Source of the DNA: Actinopolymorpha alba DSM 45243
Lineage (GTDB): Bacteria > Actinomycetota > Actinomycetes > Propionibacteriales > Actinopolymorphaceae
Direction: 5' to 3'
Assembly: GCF_000373925.1 (NCBI RefSeq)
Contig: NZ_KB892708.1
Location: forward strand, 124,001 to 188,000
Length of the DNA stretch: 64,000 nucleotides
A program made the translations under genes and the position numbers. Below the pieces are notes generated by a model. It ran no database searches. It was not told the DNA's origin and saw only the letters and a program-made list of their open reading frames with translations. Shown here piece by piece: positions 42,693-50,842 of the stretch (within the stretch, counting starts at the first letter, position 1; the number at the start of each line of letters is the position of its first letter).

Positions 42693-42731
42693 GCGTCAGC
42701 GACCTCGAATCCTCAGTCCGCCCCGCAGCGT

Positions 42732-42744
42732 TCAGACGGTCTGA
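42732..42744. promoter_or_regulatory. Short perfect inverted repeat, possible operator
   Basis: TCAGAC-G-GTCTGA, 105 bp before the small membrane-protein gene in a relatively AT-rich intergenic stretch. Position suggests an operator or the end of the coaBC transcript. Confidence 0.3.
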
Positions 42745-42837
42745 CAAAAAGCAGGTCCGTGCTTTGTGAATTTTCGTTGACTGATGTCGCGTCCATGGAC
42801 ATTGCTAATCATCTCCATATCTGTCGGCGCTCGTCGC

Positions 42838-42843
42838 TAGCAT
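42838..42843 (+). promoter_or_regulatory. -10 element for a leaderless small membrane-protein gene
   Basis: TAGCAT, exactly 6 nt, then the ATG at 42850. Confidence 0.5.
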
Positions 42844-42849
42844 CCAGGA

Positions 42850-43083
42850 ATGGGGGAAGTTGCTGCGGTATTGATGGCGGTCGCGGCGGCGATCGCATTC
42901 GGTGCCGGGCGGCGGTGGAAGCATTTCACCCGAACCTGCACCGATTACAGGAAGGCCCGCGAGACCGCCCGGGAGTTCCGGGCCGAGCGTTGGGTGGCGC
43001 TCCGTGTCGCGGTGGTCTTCACCGCCGCCCTGCTCATCTATCTCTTGGCCACGGGGTTCGTGACCATCCACGTCGGTGGGTGA
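42850..43083 (+). CDS. Small two-TM membrane protein, unknown function
   Basis: 77 aa. TM1 at about 3-19 (VAAVLMAVAAAIAFGA), a basic central loop rich in Arg/Lys (RRWKHFTRTCTDYRKARE), and TM2 at about 52-70 (RVAVVFTAALLIYLLATGF). Not a family I recognise. The leaderless promoter supports the start and suggests an independent unit. Confidence 0.6.
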   Translation: MGEVAAVLMAVAAAIAFGAGRRWKHFTRTCTDYRKARETAREFRAERWVALRVAVVFTAALLIYLLATGFVTIHVGG

Positions 43084-43134
43084 CGGGTTCGGCGCCGCGC
43101 CGGGCCGGACCTGGAAGGTCGAACAACCGTTCGA

Positions 43135-43140
43135 TAGGGT
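43135..43140 (+). promoter_or_regulatory. -10 element for the leaderless radical SAM gene
   Basis: TAGGGT, exactly 6 nt, then the GTG at 43147; no SD. Confidence 0.55.
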
Positions 43141-43146
43141 GGGCGT

Positions 43147-44154
43147 GTGCGATGGGATGGACAGCGCGTCGGCGCGTCGAGTGACGGCGACCAACCAGCC
43201 GAGTTGACGCTCTTCGGCATGGAGTCGTGTGGCCGCACCTTCGACACGCCCGAGTTCCACGGGATGACCTTCTATGAGGTGCGGGCCCGCACGATCATCA
43301 ACAAGGTGCCGGCGGCTTCGCGGGTGCCTTTCCAGTGGACGATCAATCCGTATCGAGGATGTGGTCACGCGTGCGTCTACTGCTTTGCCCGGCGCACCCA
43401 CGAATACCTCGACCTCGATGCGGGACATGACTTCGACAGCAAGGTGATCGTCAAGGTAAATGCACCGGAATTGTTACGCAAGGAGCTGGTAAAACCCAGT
43501 TGGCGCGGCGAGCCGATCGCGATGGGCACCAATGTCGACTGTTATCAGCGGGCCGAGGGTCGATACCAACTCATGCCGCGGATTATCGCCGCGCTGCGCG
43601 ATGCCCGTAATCCGTTCTCCATCCTCACCAAGGGCGCGCTGTTGCTCCGCGATCTGGAGTTACTCAGGGAGGCTGCGCAGGTCACTGACGTCGCACTGAG
43701 CGTGTCGATCGGCTCGGTCGACGCCGAGTTGTGGCGCGAGGTCGAGCCGGGCACGCCGAGTCCGCAGGCGCGACTGCGCATGTGCCGGACGCTCGCCGAC
43801 GCCGGCTTTTCGGTCAGCGTTCTCATGGCGCCGATCCTGCCGTTCCTTAGTGATGGACCGGAGCGGCTGGAGGAGACGGTGCGGGCGATCGCGGAGGCGG
43901 GTGCCGCGAGCGTGACGCCGATCGTCCTGCACCTGCGCCCGGGTGCACGGGAGTGGTATCTCGCCTGGCTCGCCCGGCTCCATCCCGAGCTGGTGCCGCG
44001 CTACCAGTCGCTGTACTCCGGAGGTTCCTATCCGCCGCGTGCCTATCAACAGCGGGTGTGCGCGATGGTTCGCGACTTGACGGAACGCCATGGAGTAGGC
44101 ACGCAACGTCATAACCCCCGAAACATGGCCCATCGGTACCCATTGACAGGTTGA
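43147..44154 (+). CDS. Radical SAM protein, Rv2578c / SplB-like family
   Basis: 335 aa. The [4Fe-4S] motif is CGHACVYC (CxxxCxxC) within NPYRGCGHACVYCFARRTHEYLDL; GTNVDCYQRAEGRYQLM and ILTKGALLLRD are typical of the Rv2578c group. Annotated elsewhere as DNA-repair photolyase-like by distant similarity to spore photoproduct lyase, but function is not established. GTG start supported by the leaderless -10. Confidence 0.87.
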   Translation: MRWDGQRVGASSDGDQPAELTLFGMESCGRTFDTPEFHGMTFYEVRARTIINKVPAASRVPFQWTINPYRGCGHACVYCFARRTHEYLDLDAGHDFDSKVIVKVNAPELLRKELVKPSWRGEPIAMGTNVDCYQRAEGRYQLMPRIIAALRDARNPFSILTKGALLLRDLELLREAAQVTDVALSVSIGSVDAELWREVEPGTPSPQARLRMCRTLADAGFSVSVLMAPILPFLSDGPERLEETVRAIAEAGAASVTPIVLHLRPGAREWYLAWLARLHPELVPRYQSLYSGGSYPPRAYQQRVCAMVRDLTERHGVGTQRHNPRNMAHRYPLTG

Positions 44155-44160
44155 CCTCGT

Positions 44161-44166
44161 TAGTCT
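44161..44166 (+). promoter_or_regulatory. Possible -10 element for metK
   Basis: TAGTCT lies just after the radical SAM stop. TTGACA and TTGACC occur upstream (44143, 44151) but with spacers too short for a classical -35, so only the -10 is suggested. A leader of about 110 nt would result. Confidence 0.3.
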
Positions 44167-44284
44167 TGGCCCCACCTCTACAACGCGAGCGCCCTGACTC
44201 TCGCTGCACGACGAGTGCGCTGTCACTCTCCTGATCGTCTGTTTCGCGCTTCGCGGAGAGGCAATCCCAACAGAAAGGATGGCC

Positions 44285-45481
44285 GTGTCCCGACGACTGT
44301 TCACCTCCGAGTCGGTCACCGAGGGCCACCCAGACAAGATCGCCGACCAGATCAGTGACTCCGTTCTCGACGCGCTCCTCAAGGAGGACCCACAGAGCCG
44401 GGTCGCGGTCGAGACTCTGGTGACGACTGGTCTGGTCGTGGTAGCCGGCGAAGTCACCACGCAGACGTACGCCGACATCGCGTCGCTGGTGCGTGACCGC
44501 ATCCTCGAGATCGGCTACGACTCGTCGGCGAAGGGCTTCGACGGCGCCTCGTGTGGGGTGACGGTTTCCCTCGGCTCGCAGTCCCCAGACATCGCGCAGG
44601 GAGTCGACGGCGCCTGGGAGGAGCGCGCCGACGGATCCTCCGACCCGATCGACCGTCAGGGTGCCGGTGACCAGGGCATGATGTTCGGTTTCGCCTGTGA
44701 CGAGACCCCTGAGCTCATGCCGCTGCCGATCACGCTGGCACACACCCTGGCCAAGCGCCTCAGCACCGTCCGCAAGGACGGCACCCTCCCTTATCTCCGG
44801 CCTGACGGCAAGACGCAGGTGACGGTCGAGTACGACGGCGATCGTCCGGTCCGGGTCGACACGGTGGTGGTGTCGACCCAGCACGCCGCGAGCATCGACC
44901 TCGACAACATGCTCACGCCCGACATCAGGACGCAGGTCGTCGACCCCGTGCTCAGCGCGCTCGACGTCGACACCGAGGGCTACCGGCTCTACGTCAACCC
45001 GACGGGCCGGTTCGAAGTCGGTGGCCCGATGGGCGACGCGGGTCTCACCGGCCGCAAGATCATCGTCGACACCTACGGCGGATACGCCCGGCACGGTGGC
45101 GGCGCCTTCAGCGGCAAGGACCCGACAAAGGTCGACCGTTCCGCGGCGTACGCCATGCGGTGGGTGGCCAAGAACATCGTCGCCGCCGGGCTCGCCAGGC
45201 GCTGCGAATGCCAGGTCGCCTACGCGATCGGCAAGGCCCAGCCCGTCGGTTTCTACGTCGACTGCTCGGGCACCGAGACGGTGGCCATCGACGTGATCGA
45301 GAAGGCCGTCCAGCAGGTGTTCGACCTGCGTCCAGCGGCCATCATCCGTGACCTCGACCTCCGCCGGCCGATCTACGCGCAGACGGCGGCCTACGGTCAC
45401 TTCGGCCGCAACGAGCCTGACTTCACCTGGGAGCGGACCGACCGCGCGGACGCCCTCCGCAGCGCCGCCGGCCTCAGCTGA
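44285..45481 (+). CDS. metK: S-adenosylmethionine synthetase
   Basis: 398 aa. [20 protein letters not shown] at the N-terminus, [18 protein letters not shown], and the phosphate loop [19 protein letters not shown]. Makes SAM from methionine and ATP, also the cofactor of the upstream radical SAM enzyme. GTG at 44285 gives the family start (M)SRRLFTSE with GAAAGGA 5 nt upstream; ATG 44279 is closer to the SD than usual but possible. Confidence 0.95.
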   Translation: MSRRLFTSESVTEGHPDKIADQISDSVLDALLKEDPQSRVAVETLVTTGLVVVAGEVTTQTYADIASLVRDRILEIGYDSSAKGFDGASCGVTVSLGSQSPDIAQGVDGAWEERADGSSDPIDRQGAGDQGMMFGFACDETPELMPLPITLAHTLAKRLSTVRKDGTLPYLRPDGKTQVTVEYDGDRPVRVDTVVVSTQHAASIDLDNMLTPDIRTQVVDPVLSALDVDTEGYRLYVNPTGRFEVGGPMGDAGLTGRKIIVDTYGGYARHGGGAFSGKDPTKVDRSAAYAMRWVAKNIVAAGLARRCECQVAYAIGKAQPVGFYVDCSGTETVAIDVIEKAVQQVFDLRPAAIIRDLDLRRPIYAQTAAYGHFGRNEPDFTWERTDRADALRSAAGLS

Positions 45482-45539
45482 CCGGCACCCGGTCTTACAG
45501 ACGGGCACGCGCCTGTGCGCGCAGCACGGTTTCGAGCAT

Positions 45540-45584
45540 CGCCGGAAGGCCTCCAGGGACACCCACCCTGGGGGCCTTCCGGCG
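45540..45584 (+). terminator. Very strong terminator after metK
   Basis: A 19-bp stem (left arm CGCCGGAAGGCCTCCAGGG; one G-U) around the 7-nt loop ACACCCA, 59 nt past the metK stop. Confidence 0.85.
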
Positions 45585-45636
45585 TTCCCGGGCGTCGCAC
45601 CGTTGGCCCCGCGAGGTGCCTGTCCGTGCGACCTCT

Positions 45637-45642
45637 TAGCCT
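45637..45642 (+). promoter_or_regulatory. -10 element for leaderless priA
   Basis: TAGCCT, exactly 6 nt (TCGGGG), then the GTG at 45649. Confidence 0.55.
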
Positions 45643-45648
45643 TCGGGG

Positions 45649-47691
45649 GTGACCGAGGAGGACGGGGGCCAGCTCGCGCTGGTACGCGCGAAGGTCCGTC
45701 GTGCGCCCAAGCCGTCGCAGGCGCCCGCGCCGGAGTTACCGATCGCCAGGGTCGCGGTGGATGTCTCGCTGGCCCATCTCGACCGGCCCTTCGACTACGT
45801 CGTTCCGGCCCGCATGCATGAGGCGTGCGTGCCCGGGTGTCGGGTACGCGTCCGGTTCGCGGGCCAGGACCTTGACGGCTACGTCCTGGAACGCGTCGCC
45901 GAGTCCGACCATCGAGGTCGGTTGATGCCGCTGCGCCGGGTGGTGTCGAGCGAGCCGGTGCTCGCCCCCGAGGTGGCGCGACTGGCCCGGCTGGTGGCCG
46001 ACAGATACGCCGGCACTTTCGCCGACGTCGTACGCCTCGCGGTGCCGCCACGCCACGCACGGGTCGAGGGCGAGCCGGCGACCGAACCCACGCCACCCGT
46101 GGGTGCCGCGCCAGCCACCGACCTGACGGAGCCCGCGGGTCCCTGGCAGGAGTACGACACCGGGCCCTCGTTCGTGGATGCTCTGCGTCGTGGAGATGCC
46201 CCGCGGGCCGTCTGGTCGGCGCTCCCGGGAGAGGACTGGCCGCGCTGCCTCGCCCACGCGGCCGCGGCGACCTTGGCGGCGGGACGGGGTGTCCTCCTCG
46301 TCGTTCCCGACCATCGCGATGTCGCCCGCGTGGACCAGGCCTGCGCGGAGCTTCTGGGACCCGATCGGCACGTGGTCCTCACCGCCGAACTCGGGCCGGC
46401 CGAGCGTTACCGGAGGTTCCTTGCCGTACGCCGGGGCGCGGTGCGCTGCGTGGTCGGCACCCGTGCGGCGGCGTTCGCTCCGGTCGCCGACCTCGGGCTC
46501 GTCGCCTGTTGGGATGACGGGGACGACCTGCACGCCGAGCCGAGGGCGCCGTACCCCCATGTTCGGGAGGTGCTTCTTCTCCGGGCGCACGAAGGCCGGT
46601 GCGCCGCCCTCGTCGGCGGCTTCGCGGTGACGGCGGAGGGTGCCCGCCTCCTGGCGACCGGGTGGGCGCATCCGTTGGCTGCCAGCCGGTCGCGGGTTCG
46701 CACAGAGGCGCCGCGCGTCTTCGTGGCGGGGGAGAGTGACCTCGAGTTGGCCCGCGACCCGGCCGCTCGGGCCGTGCGGCTGCCGCACCGTGCGTTCGAA
46801 GCGGCGCGGGCGGCGTTGGCCGCGGGGCCGGTCCTCGTACAGGTGCCGAGGGCGGGCTACCTCCCGGCCCTGGCCTGCCAGACCTGCCGTGGGCCGGCGC
46901 GGTGTGGCGCGTGCTCGGGCCCGCTTCAACTCGGCGCGGCCGGCCAGCCGCCGGCCTGTGGATGGTGCGGCCGTCCGGCCGTCGCGTGGCGGTGCCCGAC
47001 CTGTCACGGTACGACCCTGCGGGCGCCGGTCGTGGGCGCCCGGCGTACGGCGGAGGAACTCGGCCGGGCGTTCCCGCGGGTCCCCGTCCGCACCTCGGGC
47101 GGCACGCGCGTGCTCGACACGGTGGGACCCGAGCCGGCCCTGGTCGTCGCGACGCCTGGCGCCGAACCCGTCGCCGAAGGCGGCTACGCCGCCGCGCTCA
47201 TCCTCGACACCTGGCTGGCCCTGGCCCGTGCCGACCTGCGTGCGGGTGAGGAGGCGCTGCGGCGTTGGTTCAACGCCGCGGGCCTGGTGCGCTCCGCCGG
47301 CGATGGCGGCGCCGTCGTGGTGATGGGGGATCCTGGAATTCCCGCGATCCAGGCGCTCGTGCGCTGGAGTCCGGTCGCGCAGGCCGAGCGTGAACTCGCC
47401 GAACGGCAGGTGGCCGGCTTCCCGCCCGCCGTACGCCTGGCCACTCTCGAGGGTCCGAGTGATGCAGTGACAGACCTGGCGGAGCTCACCCAACTACCCG
47501 AGGAGGCGGAGGTCCTGGGACCGGTGCCGCTCGGCGACGACGAGGAGGCCGGCGTACGCCTGGTCGTCCGGGTCCCGCGGGCCGGGGGCACCCGCCTCGC
47601 GTCGGCGCTCAAGGCCGCGCAGGGGGTCCGCAGCGCGCGCAAGGCGGCTGGCGCCGTCCGGGTCGACATCGATCCGGTCGTCCTCGGCTGA
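45649..47691 (+). CDS. priA: Primosomal protein N' (PriA), helicase-degenerate actinobacterial form
   Basis: 680 aa. N-terminal 3'-DNA-binding domain (VAVDVSLAHLDRPFDYVVPA) and eight Cys of the zinc-binding domain (CQTCRGPARCGAC ... CGWC ... CPTC) are intact. The helicase core is not: where Walker A (GxTGSGKT) should be, the sequence reads ALPGEDWPRCLAHAAAATLA, and no DEEH box is seen. This degenerate state is known for actinobacterial PriA. It probably remodels stalled forks by binding rather than unwinding. Confidence 0.88.
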   Translation: MTEEDGGQLALVRAKVRRAPKPSQAPAPELPIARVAVDVSLAHLDRPFDYVVPARMHEACVPGCRVRVRFAGQDLDGYVLERVAESDHRGRLMPLRRVVSSEPVLAPEVARLARLVADRYAGTFADVVRLAVPPRHARVEGEPATEPTPPVGAAPATDLTEPAGPWQEYDTGPSFVDALRRGDAPRAVWSALPGEDWPRCLAHAAAATLAAGRGVLLVVPDHRDVARVDQACAELLGPDRHVVLTAELGPAERYRRFLAVRRGAVRCVVGTRAAAFAPVADLGLVACWDDGDDLHAEPRAPYPHVREVLLLRAHEGRCAALVGGFAVTAEGARLLATGWAHPLAASRSRVRTEAPRVFVAGESDLELARDPAARAVRLPHRAFEAARAALAAGPVLVQVPRAGYLPALACQTCRGPARCGACSGPLQLGAAGQPPACGWCGRPAVAWRCPTCHGTTLRAPVVGARRTAEELGRAFPRVPVRTSGGTRVLDTVGPEPALVVATPGAEPVAEGGYAAALILDTWLALARADLRAGEEALRRWFNAAGLVRSAGDGGAVVVMGDPGIPAIQALVRWSPVAQAERELAERQVAGFPPAVRLATLEGPSDAVTDLAELTQLPEEAEVLGPVPLGDDEEAGVRLVVRVPRAGGTRLASALKAAQGVRSARKAAGAVRVDIDPVVLG

Positions 47692-47713
47692 TCCGGCGGT
47701 CAGTGCGGATCAG
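47688..47713 (+). terminator. Hairpin over the priA stop codon
   Basis: CTGATCCG pairs with CGGATCAG around a 10-nt loop; the priA TGA is in the left arm. The next 40 nt repeat GGATC several times. Could end priA transcription or be a simple repeat by-product. Confidence 0.35.
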
Positions 47714-47779
47714 GGCGGATCCGGGGGATCAGGACGTTCTGGTGGCTCCGGGCGGTCAGGTTGGCTCACCGGGGCTGGG

Positions 47780-47785
47780 TAGGGT
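47780..47785 (+). promoter_or_regulatory. -10 element for the HAD phosphatase gene
   Basis: TAGGGT ends 8 nt before the GTG at 47794; no SD visible, so leaderless or nearly so. Confidence 0.4.
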
Positions 47786-47793
47786 CGGATGCC

Positions 47794-48489
47794 GTGACCG
47801 AAACTCCGGATTCCGCTCCAACCGCCCCCACCAGTTCGACCACGACGACCACGCCCGACGCCTCCTCCTCCACACGTGTCGCTTCGATCAGCGCGGTGGT
47901 CTTCGATGTCGGTGGCGTTCTCCTCGACTGGAACCCTCGCTACCTGTACCGCTCGCTGCTTCCTGACGAGAGGAGCGTGGAGCGGTTTCTCGCCGAGGTG
48001 TGCACCCCCGAGTGGAACGCCGCGCAGGACGCGGGCCGGAGTTGGGCCGAGGCGGTCGCTGAGCTCACCGCACGCTTCCCCGAGCACGCGGACCTGATCC
48101 GGGCGTACGACGAACGCTGGGCGGAGATGGTCGCGGGTGCGCTCGAGGACACGGTGGAGGTTCTGTCTGACCTGCGGGCGGCTGGCGTGCCGACGTACGC
48201 GTTGACGAACTTCTCCGCCGAGAAGTGGCAGGTGTCGCTGGAGCGGTGGGAGTTCCTCCGGGCGCTGGACGGCGCCGTCGTCTCGGGTGTGGAGCGGGTG
48301 TCGAAGCCAGCCCCGGAGATCTATCAGCTCCTCCTGGACCGACATGACCTGGCCGCCGACCAGACGTTCTACACCGACGATCTCGCCGTCAACGTGACGG
48401 CCGCCCGCCAGGTGGGCATGCGCGCTGAGGTCTTCGTGAACGGTGCGACGCTGCGGGGCCAACTCGCCGCCGGGGGACTGCTCGCCTGA
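47794..48489 (+). CDS. HAD-superfamily hydrolase (YihX-like phosphatase)
   Basis: 231 aa. A Thr/Ser/Pro-rich, non-conserved N-terminus (about 30 residues) precedes VVFDVGGVLLDWNPRYLY, whose FDVGG lacks the second Asp of DxD, as in E. coli YihX (alpha-glucose-1-phosphatase). Motif II is LTNFS; motif III/IV is SKPAPEIYQ and FYTDDLAVNV. Substrate unproven; sugar phosphates are the nearest analogy. The gene next door on the other strand encodes a glycogen-binding-type domain. Confidence 0.85.
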   Translation: MTETPDSAPTAPTSSTTTTTPDASSSTRVASISAVVFDVGGVLLDWNPRYLYRSLLPDERSVERFLAEVCTPEWNAAQDAGRSWAEAVAELTARFPEHADLIRAYDERWAEMVAGALEDTVEVLSDLRAAGVPTYALTNFSAEKWQVSLERWEFLRALDGAVVSGVERVSKPAPEIYQLLLDRHDLAADQTFYTDDLAVNVTAARQVGMRAEVFVNGATLRGQLAAGGLLA

Positions 48490-48531
48490 GCAGCCCCCAG
48501 ATCGCGATCGGTTGGGGACCGGGCCCCGGCC

Positions 48532-48816
48532 TCAGACCCGGATGATGCCGCCGTTGTGGTCGATGGCGTGCGCCTCCGGGTCGTCGAACCACCGCCCGCC
48601 CGAACCCAGATAGCGGAAGTGGATCTCCTGGCCCCGGGCGACCGTCACGGTGATGCTGCGCGTGCCGTTGTTCCGCCGGATGAGCCGGTGTCGTCCCGGT
48701 GTCCAGTCGTTGAAGCTGCCGACCGCCGAGACGGGTCCGTCGTGGATATCGTCGGGGAGCACGAGCTGGACCTTCGTCTGACCGGGATCGGGCGTGGCGA
48801 GAATGCGGATGGGCAC
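48532..48816 (-). CDS. Stand-alone CBM48 / AMPK-beta-like glycogen-binding domain protein
   Basis: 94 aa, essentially one isoamylase N-terminal (early-set) domain: KVQLVLPDDIHDGPVSAVGS, then GSFNDWTPGRHRL (33-45) and FRYLGSGGRWFDDPEA near the end, the carbohydrate-contact Trp pattern of CBM48. No catalytic domain is fused. GTG start with GAGGAGG 7 nt upstream. Function unknown; it could bind glycogen or maltodextrins. Convergent with the HAD gene. Confidence 0.8.
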   Translation of the reverse strand: MPIRILATPDPGQTKVQLVLPDDIHDGPVSAVGSFNDWTPGRHRLIRRNNGTRSITVTVARGQEIHFRYLGSGGRWFDDPEAHAIDHNGGIIRV

Positions 48817-48860
48817 TGCCTGCCTCCTCTGTAGCGCGCGTGCTGGCGGACCTCACGCGG

Positions 48861-48866
48861 ATGCTA
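48861..48866 (-). promoter_or_regulatory. -10 element for the CBM48 gene
   Basis: TAGCAT on the minus strand, about 45 nt before the start codon. The transcript would carry a leader with the strong GAGGAGG SD. Confidence 0.4.
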
Positions 48867-48960
48867 GGCAGGCGACGATGCCGGTGGCGCGGGACGCGGC
48901 GCCTGATGCGGAAACGTAACCCGAGCCGCATGCCGGTCGGCCGCGCACGGCGGGCGCCGG

Positions 48961-49509
48961 TCACTGGCCTGACGAGTCGAGCTCTCCAAAGGCGAGGGCA
49001 TAAAGGACCGCCGTCAGCGACAGCCCGTCCAGCATCCGTCCGTCCCGGACGATCTGGCGTACCTCAGGCATCGGCACCCACGCGACCCGCTCGGCTTCCA
49101 TCGCGTCGGAGGGATCGCCGACGTGCGTGGCACCGGCGGCGGCGAAGAGGTGGAACTTCTGGTCGGCGATGCCGTTGCTGGGGTGGTAGCTCGCGAGCGG
49201 ACGCAGTGGTCCGGGGCGCCAGCCGGTCTCCTCCAGAGTCTCCCGGGCGGCCGCCTCGGCCGGCGTCTCGCCAGGGTCGACCCTCCCGGCGGGAATCTCC
49301 CAGCCCCACGTGTCGGTGATGAACCGGTGCCGCCACAGCAACAGCAGCCCGCGTTCAGGATCGTGGACGACGGCCCCCGCGCCGTGGCCGGGCATCCGGA
49401 CGACGTGATGGTCGAAGCGGCGACCATCGGGAAGCTCGACGTCAGCCAGCCCGAGGCAGACCCACTCGCTCTCGTAGATCGAACGCTCGCCGTGAACCTT
49501 CCATCGCAC
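48961..49509 (-). CDS. Nudix hydrolase (ADP-ribose pyrophosphatase-like)
   Basis: 182 aa. A complete Nudix box GX5EX7REUXEEXGU runs from Gly75 to Trp97 (Glu81, Arg89, Glu90, Glu93, Glu94). The N-terminal strand region (ESEWVCLGLADVELPDG) and YHPSNGIADQKFHLF downstream suit the ADP-sugar group. GTG at 49509 is supported by TAGAGT-N6-GTG. Confidence 0.88.
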   Translation of the reverse strand: MRWKVHGERSIYESEWVCLGLADVELPDGRRFDHHVVRMPGHGAGAVVHDPERGLLLLWRHRFITDTWGWEIPAGRVDPGETPAEAAARETLEETGWRPGPLRPLASYHPSNGIADQKFHLFAAAGATHVGDPSDAMEAERVAWVPMPEVRQIVRDGRMLDGLSLTAVLYALAFGELDSSGQ

Positions 49510-49515
49510 GCCCGC

Positions 49516-49521
49516 ACTCTA
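49516..49521 (-). promoter_or_regulatory. -10 element for the leaderless Nudix gene
   Basis: Minus-strand TAGAGT, exactly 6 nt, then GTG at 49509. Divergent from the exonuclease promoter 70 bp away. Confidence 0.5.
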
Positions 49522-49591
49522 GGACGTCCAGAGTGTCGGACCGCCACCGCATCGAGCGTCCACCGTCCCGGAGCGCGCACGGTCGGGTTGC

Positions 49592-49597
49592 TACGGT
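49592..49597 (+). promoter_or_regulatory. -10 element for the exonuclease gene
   Basis: TACGGT ends 7 nt before the ATG at 49605; no SD. Confidence 0.4.
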
Positions 49598-49604
49598 GCC
49601 GGCC

Positions 49605-50216
49605 ATGCCAACCCGGCCAGACATCTACCTCAGCGCGGACGTAGAAGCCGACGGGCCGATCCCGGGCCCGTACTCCATGCTGAGCTTCGGCCTGGCAGTC
49701 GCGGGGACGTTCGACGGTACGTCGTTCGTGCCGGTGGACCCGACCGCGCACACCTTCTACGCCGAGCTGCGCCCGATCTCCGACGGCTATAACCCGGACG
49801 CGCTGGCGGTCAGTGGCCTCGATCGAGACCGCCTGCTCCGGGAGGGCAGAGACCCGGCGGAGGCAATGAACGCCGCGGCCGCGTGGATCCGGCAGGTGGC
49901 CGGGGACCACGTACCCGTTTTCGTGGCGTTCCCGCTGAGCTTCGACTGGCTGTGGATGTACTGGTACTTCATGCGGTACGCGGACGAGGGCTCGCCCTTC
50001 GGGCATTCGCGCTGCATCGACCTGAAGACGACGTACGCCATCAAGGCGGGTGTTCCGATCACCCAGGCCAGCAAGGTGCGCCTGCCGAGGTCCCTCCGGG
50101 CGCGCCGGCCGCACACCCACCACGCACTGGACGACGCGATCGAGCAGGCGGAGCTGGCGGCCAACCTGTTGACCTGGGATGGGCGGTCCGGGCCGCCTGC
50201 CGGTGGCCCTCCGTAA
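49605..50216 (+). CDS. DEDDh-type 3'-5' exonuclease-like protein
   Basis: 203 aa. Exo I motif Asp12-Val-Glu14 (SADVEADGP), a central conserved block (VFVAFPLSFDWLWMYWYF), and Exo III HALDDAIEQAEL with His and Asp four to five residues apart. Resembles actinobacterial 3'-5' exonucleases related to oligoribonuclease/DnaQ; RNA or DNA preference cannot be told. ATG chosen by the -10 spacing; a longer frame upstream is not conserved. Confidence 0.82.
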   Translation: MPTRPDIYLSADVEADGPIPGPYSMLSFGLAVAGTFDGTSFVPVDPTAHTFYAELRPISDGYNPDALAVSGLDRDRLLREGRDPAEAMNAAAAWIRQVAGDHVPVFVAFPLSFDWLWMYWYFMRYADEGSPFGHSRCIDLKTTYAIKAGVPITQASKVRLPRSLRARRPHTHHALDDAIEQAELAANLLTWDGRSGPPAGGPP

Positions 50217-50296
50217 ACTGGCCGGAGCGTTACCGCGCCGACCGCTCGGCCGGGCGCCCCTGCGAACGTCAACGCACCTAACCGAGGAGAAACCGC

Positions 50297-50842
50297 GTGG
50301 CCGTCCAGCCCATCCGCCTGTTCGGTGACCCGGTGTTGCGAACGCCGGCCGAACCCGTGACGGACTTCGACAAGGAGCTGCGCAAGCTCGTCCAGGACCT
50401 CACCGACACGATGCTCGAGGCGCCCGGCAGCGGGCTCGCCGCGCCGCAGATCGGCGTGGGGCTCCGGATCTTCACCTACAACGTCGATGACGTCGTCGGA
50501 CACCTGATCAACCCCCAGCTGGATCTGTCTGATGAGGAGCAGTTCGGGCCGGAGGGCTGCCTGTCGATCCCCGGGTTCACCTGGGACTGCCGGCGGGCGA
50601 TGCGGGTGGTCGCGAAGGGCTTCAACATGTACGGCGATGCGGTCACGTTGGAGGGTTCCGAGCTCCTGGCGCGGTGCATCCAGCACGAGACCGACCACCT
50701 TGACGGTGTGCTCTTCGTCGACCGGCTTGACCGCGAGGCCCGCAAGGAGGCCCTGCGGATGATCCGCGAGGCCGAGTGGGCCGGCCAGCCGACACCAGAC
50801 GTGCGGGTGTCGCCGCACGCGACGTTGGGACGGGCGCTGTAA
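50297..50842 (+). CDS. def: Peptide deformylase
   Basis: 181 aa. All three motifs: GSGLAAPQ (44-51), EGCLS with metal-ligand Cys88, and HETDH with His130 and His134 as ligands and Glu131 catalytic. Removes the N-formyl group from nascent proteins. GAGGAGAA lies 5-8 nt before the GTG. A TAAACT -10-like box overlaps the exonuclease stop (50214-50219). Directly abuts fmt. Confidence 0.96.
   Translation: MAVQPIRLFGDPVLRTPAEPVTDFDKELRKLVQDLTDTMLEAPGSGLAAPQIGVGLRIFTYNVDDVVGHLINPQLDLSDEEQFGPEGCLSIPGFTWDCRRAMRVVAKGFNMYGDAVTLEGSELLARCIQHETDHLDGVLFVDRLDREARKEALRMIREAEWAGQPTPDVRVSPHATLGRAL

Noticed and set aside
44161-44278. Possible SAM riboswitch before metK
   Set aside because: I looked for the SAM-I, SAM-II and SAM-IV core elements and did not see them in this 118-nt leader. 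A covariance-model search would decide.
47700-47760. Repeated GGATC-like motifs after priA as a possible repeat array
   Set aside because: Only a few irregular copies; no constant unit or spacing as a CRISPR or iteron array would show.
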